From UBA2638 sp046293135 (GTDB lineage Bacteria; Pseudomonadota; Alphaproteobacteria; Micavibrionales; Micavibrionaceae): a DNA stretch of 12,698 bases. Below are positions 1 through 6,809 of this stretch, piece by piece. The position numbers and the translations under genes are program-made. The stretch spans positions 1 through 12,698 of the forward strand of contig JBKBPR010000013.1 of the NCBI GenBank assembly GCA_046293135.1, read 5' to 3'. The notes below the pieces were generated by a model. The model was not told where the DNA came from. It saw only the letters and a list, made by a program, of their open reading frames with translations, and did no database searches. Position 1 is the first letter of the stretch; the number at the start of each line of letters is the position of its first letter.

Positions 1-235
1 GCATCACAATATCAAGACTGAGGTCGGCCACAATCCGCTTCAACTTCGCGTTCTCCGCCTCCAGGGCCTTCAGCTTCCGCGCGTCCGACACGTCCATCCC
101 GCCGAACTTTGCCTTCCACTTATAAAACGTCGCGCTCGCTATCCCGTGCTTCCGGCACACCTCCGCCGTCGTATGACCGGACTCCTGCTCGCGCAATATC
201 TTGATAATCTGCTCTTCTGTGAACCTCTTCTTCAT
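1..235 (-). CDS. IS3-family transposase OrfA, N-terminal part (cut by window edge)
   Basis: Read on the minus strand from the ATG at 235, the frame stays open to the window edge (78 codons). It starts MKKRFTEEQIIKILREQ, followed by a helix-turn-helix segment (AEVCRKHGIASATFYKWKAK) and the start of a leucine-zipper-like stretch (KLKALEAENAKLKRIVADL). This is the usual make-up of IS3-family OrfA: an HTH that binds the IS ends, then a coiled coil for multimerisation. An AAAGGAG ribosome binding site 7 nt upstream supports the start. The catalytic DDE domain is in OrfB, normally made by -1 frameshifting, and would lie to the left of the window. Family assignment is confident. The exact IS name and subgroup cannot be read from this fragment. 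Confidence 0.93.
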   Translation of the reverse strand, partial: MKKRFTEEQIIKILREQESGHTTAEVCRKHGIASATFYKWKAKFGGMDVSDARKLKALEAENAKLKRIVADLSLDIVM

Positions 236-250
236 CCGTCTGCTCCTTTG

Positions 251-267
251 ACCAGCACAAGGCTGGT
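251..267 (-). promoter_or_regulatory. Hairpin in the IS leader just ahead of the OrfA ribosome binding site
   Basis: ACCAGC at 251-256 and GCTGGT at 262-267 pair perfectly around a 5-nt loop. The hairpin lies directly upstream of the OrfA ribosome binding site. In several IS families, hairpins near the leading end limit transposase translation from transcripts that read in from outside. That role is an inference here. Confidence 0.45.
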
Positions 268-297
268 TATGTTTAGCAGACTCTACTTAATTTTGGA

Positions 298-1467
298 CTA
301 ATTTACGGGGGGCAGGTCACTATATTGTTCATATCCGCCTTTCGGTTCTATGTCTGGATAAGCAAGTGTTAGAAAAACATACCCCGTGCCGCCTGCTTTT
401 CTCTCTTCTCCGGGCAGTATTCGTCGCGCTAAACGGTCAAGATTTTTACCTTTTTCAATAGCCTCCTTAATACTCCGTCCAAGCAGACGTCTTTCGACAC
501 GGTTTTCTGCCGCCATATATCGAACGCTTTCCTCATGCTCAGGCAGGCCATGTTCGCTAATGATTGTGCCGTTTATTATGGGAGTTGTGAATCCTGTTAT
601 CAGCCCGTCCCATAGATATGAATCTTCATTGGCCTGTTGCTTAAGGTGATAACTTGGATTTGTAAGAATCTCATCAAAAATCCCTTGGGGTATTTCATCC
701 CTATACTTATCCGGGAAATCATGCTCTCCATCTGAGTTTGTGAAGCTGATATAGGACGCTAAAAGATTCTCTTCTCCATGAACAATTTTAAAGTTTTTAG
801 AGCGTAGGAAGCTTTCCTTTTTATCAAGATAGCTTGTGAAATCTGTTATTGTATCTAACTCTTTCAGAACAAGGCTGAGTGTTACATCGTCAAACAAGTG
901 GATAAAGCCGCCATCAGGATTGATGTCTCCCACGGAGAACGGCTGACTGTCATCATTTAAAGAGGGGATAATTTTTAAACTTCCCCTGCCTTCTTTAAAA
1001 AAATTAAGACATGGCTGTTTTGCGCCTAGGGCAACTATAATCCCTGTAACTCTTCTGCGGTCTTTCGAGGGTAAGGGGAGCTGAAATTCGTTCTGGCATG
1101 CGGCATCCATATAAATCTCATTTGGAAATTTTTCTAACCATCGAATTGCTCCTTTTACTTGGTCGGCAGATTTTTTAATCGCGCTTCTGTACCAGCGTTT
1201 CCAGTTTATATTTTGGTCGGGAGTCGTCGGATAGGCTATTGTCTTATCGCTAAAGACAAGAACATGGTCTCCAAAGACCACCAGCAAGTCACACAATTCT
1301 TTGCCTTTTTGCTTATATAGGTTCGGATATGACCACAAATTTAGAAAGCTCTTTTCCGCCAAATCAACCAAGTATTTTTCTGACTTGGTTAGGCCAGCGC
1401 TTCTTATAATGGGAGTGTGTGATAAAGGGTAAGGGTTATCTGTTTTATCTTCAGGGGAATTCTTCAT
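298..1467 (-). CDS. Unrecognised 389-aa protein, possible PD-(D/E)XK-like nuclease fold
   Basis: A single long frame starts at ATG 1467 (MKNSPEDKTD). I do not recognise a named family. Residues 25-110 have the look of a restriction-nuclease-like core: an acidic helix (SEKYLVDLAE, E30), then GKELCDLLVVFG with D60, a beta strand ending VFSDK (72-75), then a helix KKSADQVKGAIRWL containing Q103. In a canonical site the pattern would be D followed by (D/E)xK. Here the lysine K75 is preceded by S73-D74, so the motif is a variant and activity is doubtful. No signal peptide or membrane segment is visible. The gene looks more AT-rich than the mob genes, which suggests separate acquisition. Its TAG stop at 298-300 coincides with the IS border, so the C-terminus may be truncated. 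A defence-type cargo role is inference from context only. Confidence 0.8.
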   Translation of the reverse strand: MKNSPEDKTDNPYPLSHTPIIRSAGLTKSEKYLVDLAEKSFLNLWSYPNLYKQKGKELCDLLVVFGDHVLVFSDKTIAYPTTPDQNINWKRWYRSAIKKSADQVKGAIRWLEKFPNEIYMDAACQNEFQLPLPSKDRRRVTGIIVALGAKQPCLNFFKEGRGSLKIIPSLNDDSQPFSVGDINPDGGFIHLFDDVTLSLVLKELDTITDFTSYLDKKESFLRSKNFKIVHGEENLLASYISFTNSDGEHDFPDKYRDEIPQGIFDEILTNPSYHLKQQANEDSYLWDGLITGFTTPIINGTIISEHGLPEHEESVRYMAAENRVERRLLGRSIKEAIEKGKNLDRLARRILPGEERKAGGTGYVFLTLAYPDIEPKGGYEQYSDLPPVN

Positions 1468-1504
1468 AATTTTAATAAGGCTTTTTCAAAAGGGATGCAG
1501 CCCC

Positions 1505-1532
1505 ATTATATCATAATCCCGACTATTGATAA
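1505..1532 (-). promoter_or_regulatory. Candidate sigma70-type promoter for the 389-aa gene
   Basis: On the minus strand, TTATCA (1527-1532) and a perfect TATAAT (1505-1510) are separated by 16 nt. Transcription would start about 30 nt ahead of the ATG at 1467. The promoter overlaps the 3' end of the decayed RPWGKQ gene copy. The -10 is perfect but the -35 matches the consensus at only 4 of 6 positions. Confidence 0.45.
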
Positions 1533-1790
1533 TAGCGCCTTCCTTACGTCCTCTTTCGACCATAACAGCCGCTCTGGTTCTCCACGCATGAGGGTTTGGC
1601 GCTCTTGGTGATGATTGTGCCGACCTTATGCGGTTTTAATTCTGAACCGATGATGTTTTCGGTGATGGATGAACGCAAAATGATGAGTTTCACAAAATCC
1701 CCATCTACGGCGGTAATTTGCGCCGTAACTTTTTGTTTTCCCCACGGGCGGGATTTTTTCGGCGGCGGCAATGGCTGGGAGGCCGCAAAG
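1506..1790 (-). pseudogene. Decayed copy of the small RPWGKQ-domain gene (frameshifted, 5'-truncated)
   Basis: On the minus strand this encodes SRPWGKQKVTAQITAVDG, then SSITENIIGSELKPHKVG. It matches the intact gene at 3742-4113 closely, including the shared block ITENIIGSELKPHKVGT. Near 1601-1604 it lacks one base relative to that copy. Restoring the frame gives QTLMRGEPERLLWSKEDV, which matches QTLLRGEPERLLWSEEDV of the intact copy, and the frame then runs to a TAA at 1506-1508. Homology fades upstream of about 1790, where a plus-strand DUF551-like gene begins. The minus frame can be extended to an ATG at 1864 with a hydrophobic, signal-peptide-like N-terminus (VLIGFHLTLIIFFLSVFA), but it has no ribosome binding site there. 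That extension is antisense to the DUF551-like gene, so I do not favour it. Function unknown. Confidence 0.75.
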
Positions 1791-1808
1791 ACTGAAAGGA
1801 AAAAGATA

Positions 1809-2027
1809 ATGAGCGTTAAATGGAAACCAATCAGCACTTTTGACAGCCGTATGTTCAGCCTCATGACAAACGGCACGGAAGATTGTACGGCAGTGGTGAA
1901 ATACAAAGGCCATGTGCCGGAATAGGCAACGTACTGGCAACCCTTGCCCGACATGCCGGATGGAACGGAAGTGGCGGGAGATTCCCCCACGTTCTTTCGC
2001 TATTCTTCTCTGTATGAACCGCAGTAA
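1809..2027 (+). pseudogene. DUF551-like small phage-type protein interrupted by an in-frame TAG
   Basis: The start ATG at 1809 follows an AGGAAA ribosome binding site by about 6 nt. The frame begins MSVKWKPISTFDSRMF and reaches TAG at 1923-1925 after 38 codons. It then continues without a shift as ATYWQPLPDMPDGTEVAG to TAA at 2025-2027. The N-terminal WKPIST and the C-terminal YWQPLPDMPD are the two ends expected of the DUF551 family, which has W-x-P-I-x-T at the start and (T/Y)HW-x-PLPE-P at the end. DUF551 proteins are small and common in prophages; their function is unknown. The amber codon falls between the two conserved blocks. It most likely marks a nonsense mutation, less likely a sequencing error or a suppressed stop. 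The family call rests on motif memory. Confidence 0.6.
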
Positions 2028-2174
2028 ATCGCGCTTACTTGAACCTTCTGACGAACAATGGCCCAAAACGGTAGCTGATATAGGGGTTTCCATTGTTGAA
2101 TCTTGGCACAATGTGGAATGCCCAATGCTTCCACACAAAGCTGTAATCCATATGCTTGGAAAATGGAACTTTCC

Positions 2175-3392
2175 TCATAGAGCATCCTCTTGCTTCAATG
2201 CCAATCCCGCTATATGCGCGTCAATGCGCTTGCGAATATCGGGGGGCAGGTCATAGTGCGATTTATCGGACTCCCAACCCGCCCGCGTTTTCTCGACCGT
2301 TTCCTTGACGGCGTTTAGGACAACAGATGTGGGCAGTTCTGCCTTCCGTGCCAGACGCTCGAAAGCTGCGAGCGTGATAACCCGCATATCCTTGGTGTCC
2401 AAAAACTTCAGCGCAAGTCCGTCTTCGGGGATATAGGGAATGGTGGAAACAAGGTCATAGGCAGGGCTAAGACGCGGCGTTTTTTTATCGGGATAAATAA
2501 ACGACCAGTTTTTCAGGTGCATATCGCCGTTACCCGTCAGGATGGTAAACGTCAGGCGGCTGATAAAGTCGGATAATCCGGCCTCTCCCGTCAACGTCCA
2601 CACCATATTGGCGATGCTTCTATATCCGGCCTTGGCGTATTTTTCGTCAGGAAAAACGGTATAGACTTGCGCGAAGTCTTCGATATGAATTGCGCCGTTC
2701 TTTGTGCGGTCGAAGCGTTTGACGGCGAGAGCTTGCTTGCCCTGCAATACGCCCAAGTCCGGCAAGCCCGTGATATTCTCGATAGGGATAAGCTGCGTTT
2801 CCGGCACTTCAAGGCCGATTTTTTGCGCCAACTGCATCATGGCATATTCGTTTTCCGGCACGTGCGCGAATTGCGCGGAGGGCAGTTTTACAATCCAATC
2901 CCCGCCCACGCCGTGCGCGGGGATGGTAAGCCCGCCTTGGCGCATAAGCGCGGAAAACTTAAGCTGTACCCCCGCCAAGGAGAAATGGTATGTGCCTGCG
3001 GTTTCGGGTTTATGCTCGATAGCGTCTTGCGCTGTTCTTGCGCCGACGCCGCCGGAATCGCGTACGGTAATCGCCCCCGCAAGGTCATCGCCGAGCAAGC
3101 GCAAAAGGAAAAATTCGCGCTCTTGTTTTACGCCGCCACGCTGTGCCAGATACTCGCGCATCCGGCCTTCGGGCAGAAGGTTGGAAAAAAACGGCGGCAG
3201 TTTTTGCCGATAAGGGCGCGTATCTGTAATCAGTTCTCCGCTTTCAGGGCGGATAAAAGATTGGCTCAAGGTGGCGCGATTGGAATCATTGATATAGGCT
3301 TCTTCAAAAGCAAAAAGCGTTGTATCGTTGGGGAGCAGCGTCAACGTGCCGATTTTTTCTTCGTGCAGAAAAACATCCAGAACTTGCGTCAT
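2175..3392 (-). CDS. hipA: HipA serine/threonine kinase toxin
   Basis: This 405-aa protein has the full HipA layout. The N-terminal subdomain (about 1-110) includes PPFFSNLLPEG, the usual HipA 'FF.NLLPEG' signature. FSLAGVQLKF (137-146) is the flexible loop, with S138 matching the serine that E. coli HipA autophosphorylates. WIVKLP carries K169, and AVKRFDR lies at 223-229. TGNGDMHLKN (286-295) is the catalytic loop with D290 and N295, and AYDLVS supplies the metal-binding D313. Characterised HipA proteins phosphorylate aminoacyl-tRNA synthetases such as GltX, halting translation and producing persisters; the target here is unknown. The start ATG overlaps the hipB stop by 4 nt (ATGA), so translation is coupled. 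No key residue is missing, and the length is slightly under E. coli HipA (440 aa). Confidence 0.95.
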   Translation of the reverse strand: MTQVLDVFLHEEKIGTLTLLPNDTTLFAFEEAYINDSNRATLSQSFIRPESGELITDTRPYRQKLPPFFSNLLPEGRMREYLAQRGGVKQEREFFLLRLLGDDLAGAITVRDSGGVGARTAQDAIEHKPETAGTYHFSLAGVQLKFSALMRQGGLTIPAHGVGGDWIVKLPSAQFAHVPENEYAMMQLAQKIGLEVPETQLIPIENITGLPDLGVLQGKQALAVKRFDRTKNGAIHIEDFAQVYTVFPDEKYAKAGYRSIANMVWTLTGEAGLSDFISRLTFTILTGNGDMHLKNWSFIYPDKKTPRLSPAYDLVSTIPYIPEDGLALKFLDTKDMRVITLAAFERLARKAELPTSVVLNAVKETVEKTRAGWESDKSHYDLPPDIRKRIDAHIAGLALKQEDAL

Positions 3393-3673
3393 GCGTCATC
3401 ATCCTCTTCCGCCACCCATGCCGGCGCATCATCGCTCTTGCCGCGCAACAATCCCCGCACGGCGGGAACAAGTTCGCGCGGTATCAGCATGGGTTCAAGG
3501 TCAAGTAACCTTGCCATTTCGGTAATGGTCGAAAGGCGCGGGTCAATCCCGCCCCTTTCAATGTTGGAAAGGTGGCTTTGGGGCAGTCCCAGTTTCGCGC
3601 CCAGTTCGGCTTGCTTCAAGCCTTTGGCTTGGCGGGCGGTTTTAAGGGCTTCTATGAGGCGATTCTCTTTCAT
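3389..3673 (-). CDS. hipB: HipB-type antitoxin, Xre-family HTH repressor
   Basis: This 94-aa protein is an Xre/Cro-type DNA-binding domain over residues 6-60 (TARQAKGLKQAELGAKLGL, recognition helix PQSHLSNIERG). It has a short acidic tail (WVAEEDDDA). HipB proteins bind and silence HipA and repress their own operon as dimers on palindromic operators. The acidic, probably flexible tail fits a protease-labile antitoxin. The start ATG at 3673 lies inside the proximal operator, and no Shine-Dalgarno sequence is visible ahead of it. This suggests weak initiation or a short or leaderless transcript. No alternative downstream start fits the domain. It precedes hipA in the same operon with a 4-nt overlap. 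Confidence 0.93.
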   Translation of the reverse strand: MKENRLIEALKTARQAKGLKQAELGAKLGLPQSHLSNIERGGIDPRLSTITEMARLLDLEPMLIPRELVPAVRGLLRGKSDDAPAWVAEEDDDA

Positions 3674-3717
3674 ATGTTATAGCATATATTAAAACCGTTA
3701 AATATGCTATAACATAT
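3672..3717. promoter_or_regulatory. hipBA operators: two near-palindromes forming a perfect inverted repeat
   Basis: The 16-mer ATATGTTATAGCATAT (3672-3687) and its exact reverse complement ATATGCTATAACATAT (3702-3717) are separated by 14 nt. Each arm is also nearly palindromic by itself (ATATG-N6-CATAT), so each can bind one HipB dimer. Their centres are 30 bp apart, close to three helical turns. The proximal site covers the hipB start codon and the distal one covers the predicted transcription start. The operator role is inferred from position and symmetry and from the known autorepression of hipBA. Confidence 0.8.
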
Positions 3718-3745
3718 AATATGCTGTGTTTCTCAAGAGTTTCAA
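3716..3745 (-). promoter_or_regulatory. Candidate hipBA promoter
   Basis: On the minus strand, TTGAAA (3740-3745) and TATTAT (3716-3721) are separated by 18 nt. Transcription would start near 3709, inside the distal operator, leaving about 35 nt of leader. The -35 box overlaps the stop codon of the upstream RPWGKQ-domain gene. Inferred from consensus only. Confidence 0.5.
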
Positions 3746-4113
3746 AGGGATTGTGGTTCGGAAAGAAGGGCTTTTCTCACATCTTCTTCCGACCAGAGCA
3801 GTCTTTCAGGCTCGCCGCGCAGGAGGGTTTGGCGTTTCTTGGTAATGGTTGTGCCGACTTTGTGAGGCTTGAGTTCCGAGCCGATGATGTTTTCGGTGAT
3901 TTCTGATTTCAGAACCGTCAGCTTGATATAATCCGCATCAATCTCCGTAATCTGCGCCGTCACTGTCTGCTTTCCCCAAGGCCGGGGCTTTTTGTGGCTG
4001 CGCGGATTGCGCGGTGGCCAGATGGTTTCTGTCCATTCAATGACGTCGGAAACGACGAACTCTTTGGTAGATTTTTCCCATTCTAAAGTTTTATCTGTCA
4101 TTGTTCCCGTCAT
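3742..4113 (-). CDS. Small unrecognised RPWGKQ-domain protein (intact copy)
   Basis: This is 123 aa from ATG 4113, or 119 aa if translation begins at the second Met (4101), which has a GGGAAC just upstream. The protein is cytosolic-looking and charged, with no signal peptide or membrane segment. The N-terminal third is WEKSTKEFVVSDVIEWTETIWPP. The conserved core is RPWGKQTVTAQITEID, then ITENIIGSELKPHKVGT, predicted mainly beta and small-barrel-like, with a C-terminal ERLLWSEEDVRKALL helix. A second, broken copy of the same core lies at 1506-1790 in the same orientation. The start overlaps the stop of the exported-protein gene by 4 nt (ATGA), so the two are probably co-translated. hipBA follows on the same strand. 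I do not recognise the family and assign no function. Confidence 0.78.
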   Translation of the reverse strand: MTGTMTDKTLEWEKSTKEFVVSDVIEWTETIWPPRNPRSHKKPRPWGKQTVTAQITEIDADYIKLTVLKSEITENIIGSELKPHKVGTTITKKRQTLLRGEPERLLWSEEDVRKALLSEPQSL

Positions 4114-4817
4114 TCCACATGAAACTTTTTGATAAGAGCGTTCGACGCGGAGTATATCTGCTCAACGTTTTCAAGATTTGTCGCATGGAACATTGCGGTC
4201 ACTGCTATATGTGCGCTATAGAGGAAGCGCATCCTGCACATGTTTAATGTCTTCATATCTGTCAACAATTCACATTCCAAAAATATGGGAAGAGACGCCG
4301 TATTAGGGGGAGAGGCCTGTATATATCCATAGCCTCCGGTTCCCTGCTCAACCGCAGACGGCCTCTTTTTAAGAGCTTTAAAAGTAGCATTTGGATAGGT
4401 GTCTATTTTTATTTCTTCATATCTATCTGTAGAATACTTCTCATACCTCTCTTTCCCCCATTTTTCAGTGGGGCGGAGATTGATAGATAAGTTTACTTGC
4501 AAAGTTTCTTGTTTTGATGTGACGCTGCCGTCAGCATGACAGCTTGGCTCTAGGCTTGCCAAGACAGCCGCGAGGTGTAGGGTGTTATTGACGCGCCCAT
4601 TTCGTTCAAATTCCATACTCATATAGCGTACGGGAACATTGAACGTCTCTTTGATTTCTCCATTGTCAGAAGTTAATACAAATTTCTTTGTTGCACTACT
4701 TGTCTCGCACATGCGAGATTTTTGCGGGTTCGGCCTTTCCCCCATTGCTGATGCAAGAGCGGGCACTAAAAGCGACAGCGCAAAAACAGTTAAAAATATT
4801 CCAGATTTAAAATTCAT
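4110..4817 (-). CDS. Exported protein of unknown function (Sec signal peptide)
   Basis: The frame is open to 4862, but I place the start at ATG 4817. A GGAG ribosome binding site lies 7 nt ahead of it, and it begins a clean signal peptide: MNFKSGIFLTVFALSLLVPALASA, with cleavage likely after ALASA. The mature protein of about 211 aa has several cysteines, including SRMCETSS, EPSCHADG, FLECELL and NMCRMRF, consistent with disulfides in the periplasm. It also has an ETLQVNLSINLRPTEKWGKE stretch and alternating beta-like segments. No membrane anchor follows the signal peptide and no lipobox is present. It lies 60 nt downstream of the relaxase gene on the same strand and overlaps the next gene by 4 nt, so it may be co-transcribed with the mobilization genes. 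The gene looks AT-rich compared with the mob genes. Function not recognised; a role at the cell envelope during transfer or exclusion would be speculation. Confidence 0.8.
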   Translation of the reverse strand: MNFKSGIFLTVFALSLLVPALASAMGERPNPQKSRMCETSSATKKFVLTSDNGEIKETFNVPVRYMSMEFERNGRVNNTLHLAAVLASLEPSCHADGSVTSKQETLQVNLSINLRPTEKWGKERYEKYSTDRYEEIKIDTYPNATFKALKKRPSAVEQGTGGYGYIQASPPNTASLPIFLECELLTDMKTLNMCRMRFLYSAHIAVTAMFHATNLENVEQIYSASNALIKKFHVE

Positions 4818-4877
4818 TTCAGCTCCATAAGCATTATTTGAAGTCAAGCATGATAGATGCATATCTACAACACAAAA

Positions 4878-6809
4878 CTATGACGGCCTCCGCTGTGCAT
4901 TGAAGGCGCCAAGGGATTTGGCATCACTCATCTTGATACGAATAGGCGCGTTTTTACGCGTGGCGGTATCTTCCGGCGGCATGCCACCGCCACGTATCAG
5001 CAGCTCTTTGACCTCAAGGACGCTGGCGCGGAGAATGGGCGCTGCCGCAGGCGGGTCAAGCGGCGGACGGCTCCATGCGGCCAGCACGGGTTTGGCCAAG
5101 GTGCGGTTATCCTGTTGGCGCAATGCCGCCGTGAAGGTTCTTTCGTTGAGCCGCTTTTCCAGTGGCGGAGACATCACTGCAATCGGCCATCGCGGCACGC
5201 CGTTCAGGCCGTAGCCCATGTTCATGACTACGGCATAGAACTGCCTGTTCGCCTCGGTTTTTCTGGTTTCCTCTTCGCGCTTTAGCTGCAGCTCTGCATA
5301 CCGCTGGATATAGGTGTTGAGCTGGGTTTGTTTCTCGGCAATTTCTTTCTCTTGCCGCTTTTCCTGATGTACTTTTTCTTGGGTGGCCTTGATATGTAAG
5401 GTTTCAAGGGTCTTTTCGATGATGCGGCGCAACCTTACCCGCATTTCATCTGAGAGAAGATCGCTCTCAAGCGCCGATTGCAGCATCGATAAATCGCCCG
5501 AGAGGAGGGCGATTTTGGTTTCGACCTCGGCCAGTTGCACGGCAATCGGCGGCGCGTCTTCGGCGTGTTTGATTGCCTGCGGCGGTGCGGCGGGCTCGGT
5601 TGCCGTTGCGACGTACCGCGCAATCTCCTGCCGTATCCGCAGGGCTTCGGCCTTATGTTCCTCTTTGTAGGTTTTGACGGTTTTCTGGAGCTGCTGGCGC
5701 TCCATCAGGTGCGACCGGACAAGCGCGTGCAGCTCTTTTCTGTCGCGCTCGATGCAGGCTTTGGTTTCGGCTTCATTCTGGGCGCGTACTTGTTTGTATG
5801 CGCCTGTGGCCTTGTGCCATATCCCTTTAAACCCGCGCGGCAGACGTGCTGCCCGCTGGCGGGTTTCCTGCGCCCAGCGGTTTTGCTGCTGGCGCAGGAG
5901 GACATTGCGCTCATGCCGCTGCACGGCGATCAGAGCGCGGATTTCCTGCACAAGCGGCTGGCGCACGTCCTTGGCGCGTTGTCTGGCCTCGGCGATATAC
6001 CGCTGCAAGTTCTCGCCCATGCGCTCGGCCAAGAATGCCTTGGCTTGCCCGATGTCGGGCAGCTTCTCCGGCAGGCCGAGGCGGGCTTTCAGCTCCCTTG
6101 TGCCAATATCGAGCCAGCGGGTGAGGGAATAGGTGCCGCCCGTGACGTCAAGCGCGACAAACCCCCGCCTGTCGCCCCGTGCCAGCAGAAAGCCCCGCTC
6201 CTGCAGGGCATGGGCGAAGGTTTCTTTGCTGTCCGATTGTTCCCATGCGGATTTGAGCAGGGCTTTGATGGATTGCGGGTCTTCCGCAAGGCGCACGGCT
6301 TGGCGGTGTTCTTCCATTGTCAGATGGAAAGGGCTGCGCCGCTCGCCGCGCTGCATCCCCTTGGGCAGCTTCCAGCCATGCCGGAGGTAGAGGGCGCGGG
6401 AGATGTCCATGAGTTTGCGCTTGAAGTGCGCCATATTGACCGCGACCAGCTTTTCCGCGTCGATACGCGACCAGACCACATGGCAATGCCGGCGACCGTT
6501 TTTCTCATGAAAGACGACGATACGCGGCTGGCCGAGAAGGGATAGCTTGCGCTCGACTTCCTCGATTGCCGCCTCAAACTCCTCTATCGGCACATCGGCC
6601 TCTTCCGGCGGGTTCAAGGAGAGGGAGAACAGATATTGCTGGCAGCGGGTGCCCCGGCTCATGGCATAGGCTTCTTGCAGCGCCCCTTCGAGGGTATCGG
6701 CGACAAACCCCCGTATCTCATGCACCGTCACATGGTCGTTTTCTTCGCCGTTCAGGAGGTGTTTGGCCAGTTCTGCCCCGTGCGCTCTCTGACTGGCCTT
6801 GAGGATCAT
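4878..6809 (-). CDS. Relaxase / mobilization nuclease (MobA/VirD2-like, HxxxxxxHxH)
   Basis: This 643-aa protein starts MILKASQRAHG and has the relaxase nuclease domain in roughly its first 150 residues. The metal-binding histidine cluster is VVFHEKNGRRHCHVVWSRID, with H101, H108 and H110. Relaxases nick one strand at oriT and stay covalently attached to the DNA while piloting it into a recipient through a type IV secretion channel. After the nuclease domain come FAHALQERGFLLARGDRRGFVAL (about 200-225), then long charged coiled-coil-like stretches (about 270-400 and 440-530), typical of this lineage. No tyrosine appears in the first 50 residues where motif I would supply the nicking Tyr; the first is Y48, followed by Y59. 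The active-site nucleophile is therefore unclear. The start overlaps the mobC-like stop by 4 nt and has a GAGG ribosome binding site. No type IV secretion genes are in the window, so it is mobilizable at most. Confidence 0.93.
   Translation of the reverse strand: MILKASQRAHGAELAKHLLNGEENDHVTVHEIRGFVADTLEGALQEAYAMSRGTRCQQYLFSLSLNPPEEADVPIEEFEAAIEEVERKLSLLGQPRIVVFHEKNGRRHCHVVWSRIDAEKLVAVNMAHFKRKLMDISRALYLRHGWKLPKGMQRGERRSPFHLTMEEHRQAVRLAEDPQSIKALLKSAWEQSDSKETFAHALQERGFLLARGDRRGFVALDVTGGTYSLTRWLDIGTRELKARLGLPEKLPDIGQAKAFLAERMGENLQRYIAEARQRAKDVRQPLVQEIRALIAVQRHERNVLLRQQQNRWAQETRQRAARLPRGFKGIWHKATGAYKQVRAQNEAETKACIERDRKELHALVRSHLMERQQLQKTVKTYKEEHKAEALRIRQEIARYVATATEPAAPPQAIKHAEDAPPIAVQLAEVETKIALLSGDLSMLQSALESDLLSDEMRVRLRRIIEKTLETLHIKATQEKVHQEKRQEKEIAEKQTQLNTYIQRYAELQLKREEETRKTEANRQFYAVVMNMGYGLNGVPRWPIAVMSPPLEKRLNERTFTAALRQQDNRTLAKPVLAAWSRPPLDPPAAAPILRASVLEVKELLIRGGGMPPEDTATRKNAPIRIKMSDAKSLGAFNAQRRPS

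Larger units (their letters stand above)
1..300 (-). mobile_element. IS3-family insertion sequence, transposase-start end (partial)
   Basis: This is the 5' (OrfA-start) end of an IS lying on the minus strand. The segment from 236 to about 300 is its leader. I place the IS end near 290-300 because the sequence changes character there and a neighbouring gene's stop codon sits at 298-300. The terminal inverted repeat could not be confirmed, because the other end of this copy is outside the window. Treat the boundary as uncertain by about 15 nt. Confidence 0.7.

Noticed and set aside
1626..2138. 170-aa and 61-aa minus-strand open frames between hipA and the RPWGKQ remnant
   Set aside because: They run across the DUF551-like gene and the decayed copy in unrelated frames, with no ribosome binding site and no motif.
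306..2250. Shared 14-nt stretch CGGGGGGCAGGTCA near 305 and near 2240
   Set aside because: A 14-nt match in a window of this size is close to chance expectation. Both encode a DLPP run in unrelated proteins.
2667..3692. 341-aa plus-strand open frame opposite hipBA
   Set aside because: It is antisense to both hipA and hipB, with catalytic motifs clearly on the minus strand. It has no start signal of its own.
5535..6545. Long 336-aa plus-strand open frame opposite the relaxase
   Set aside because: It is antisense to a clearly identified relaxase in high-GC sequence, where antisense frames stay open by codon bias. It has no family likeness.
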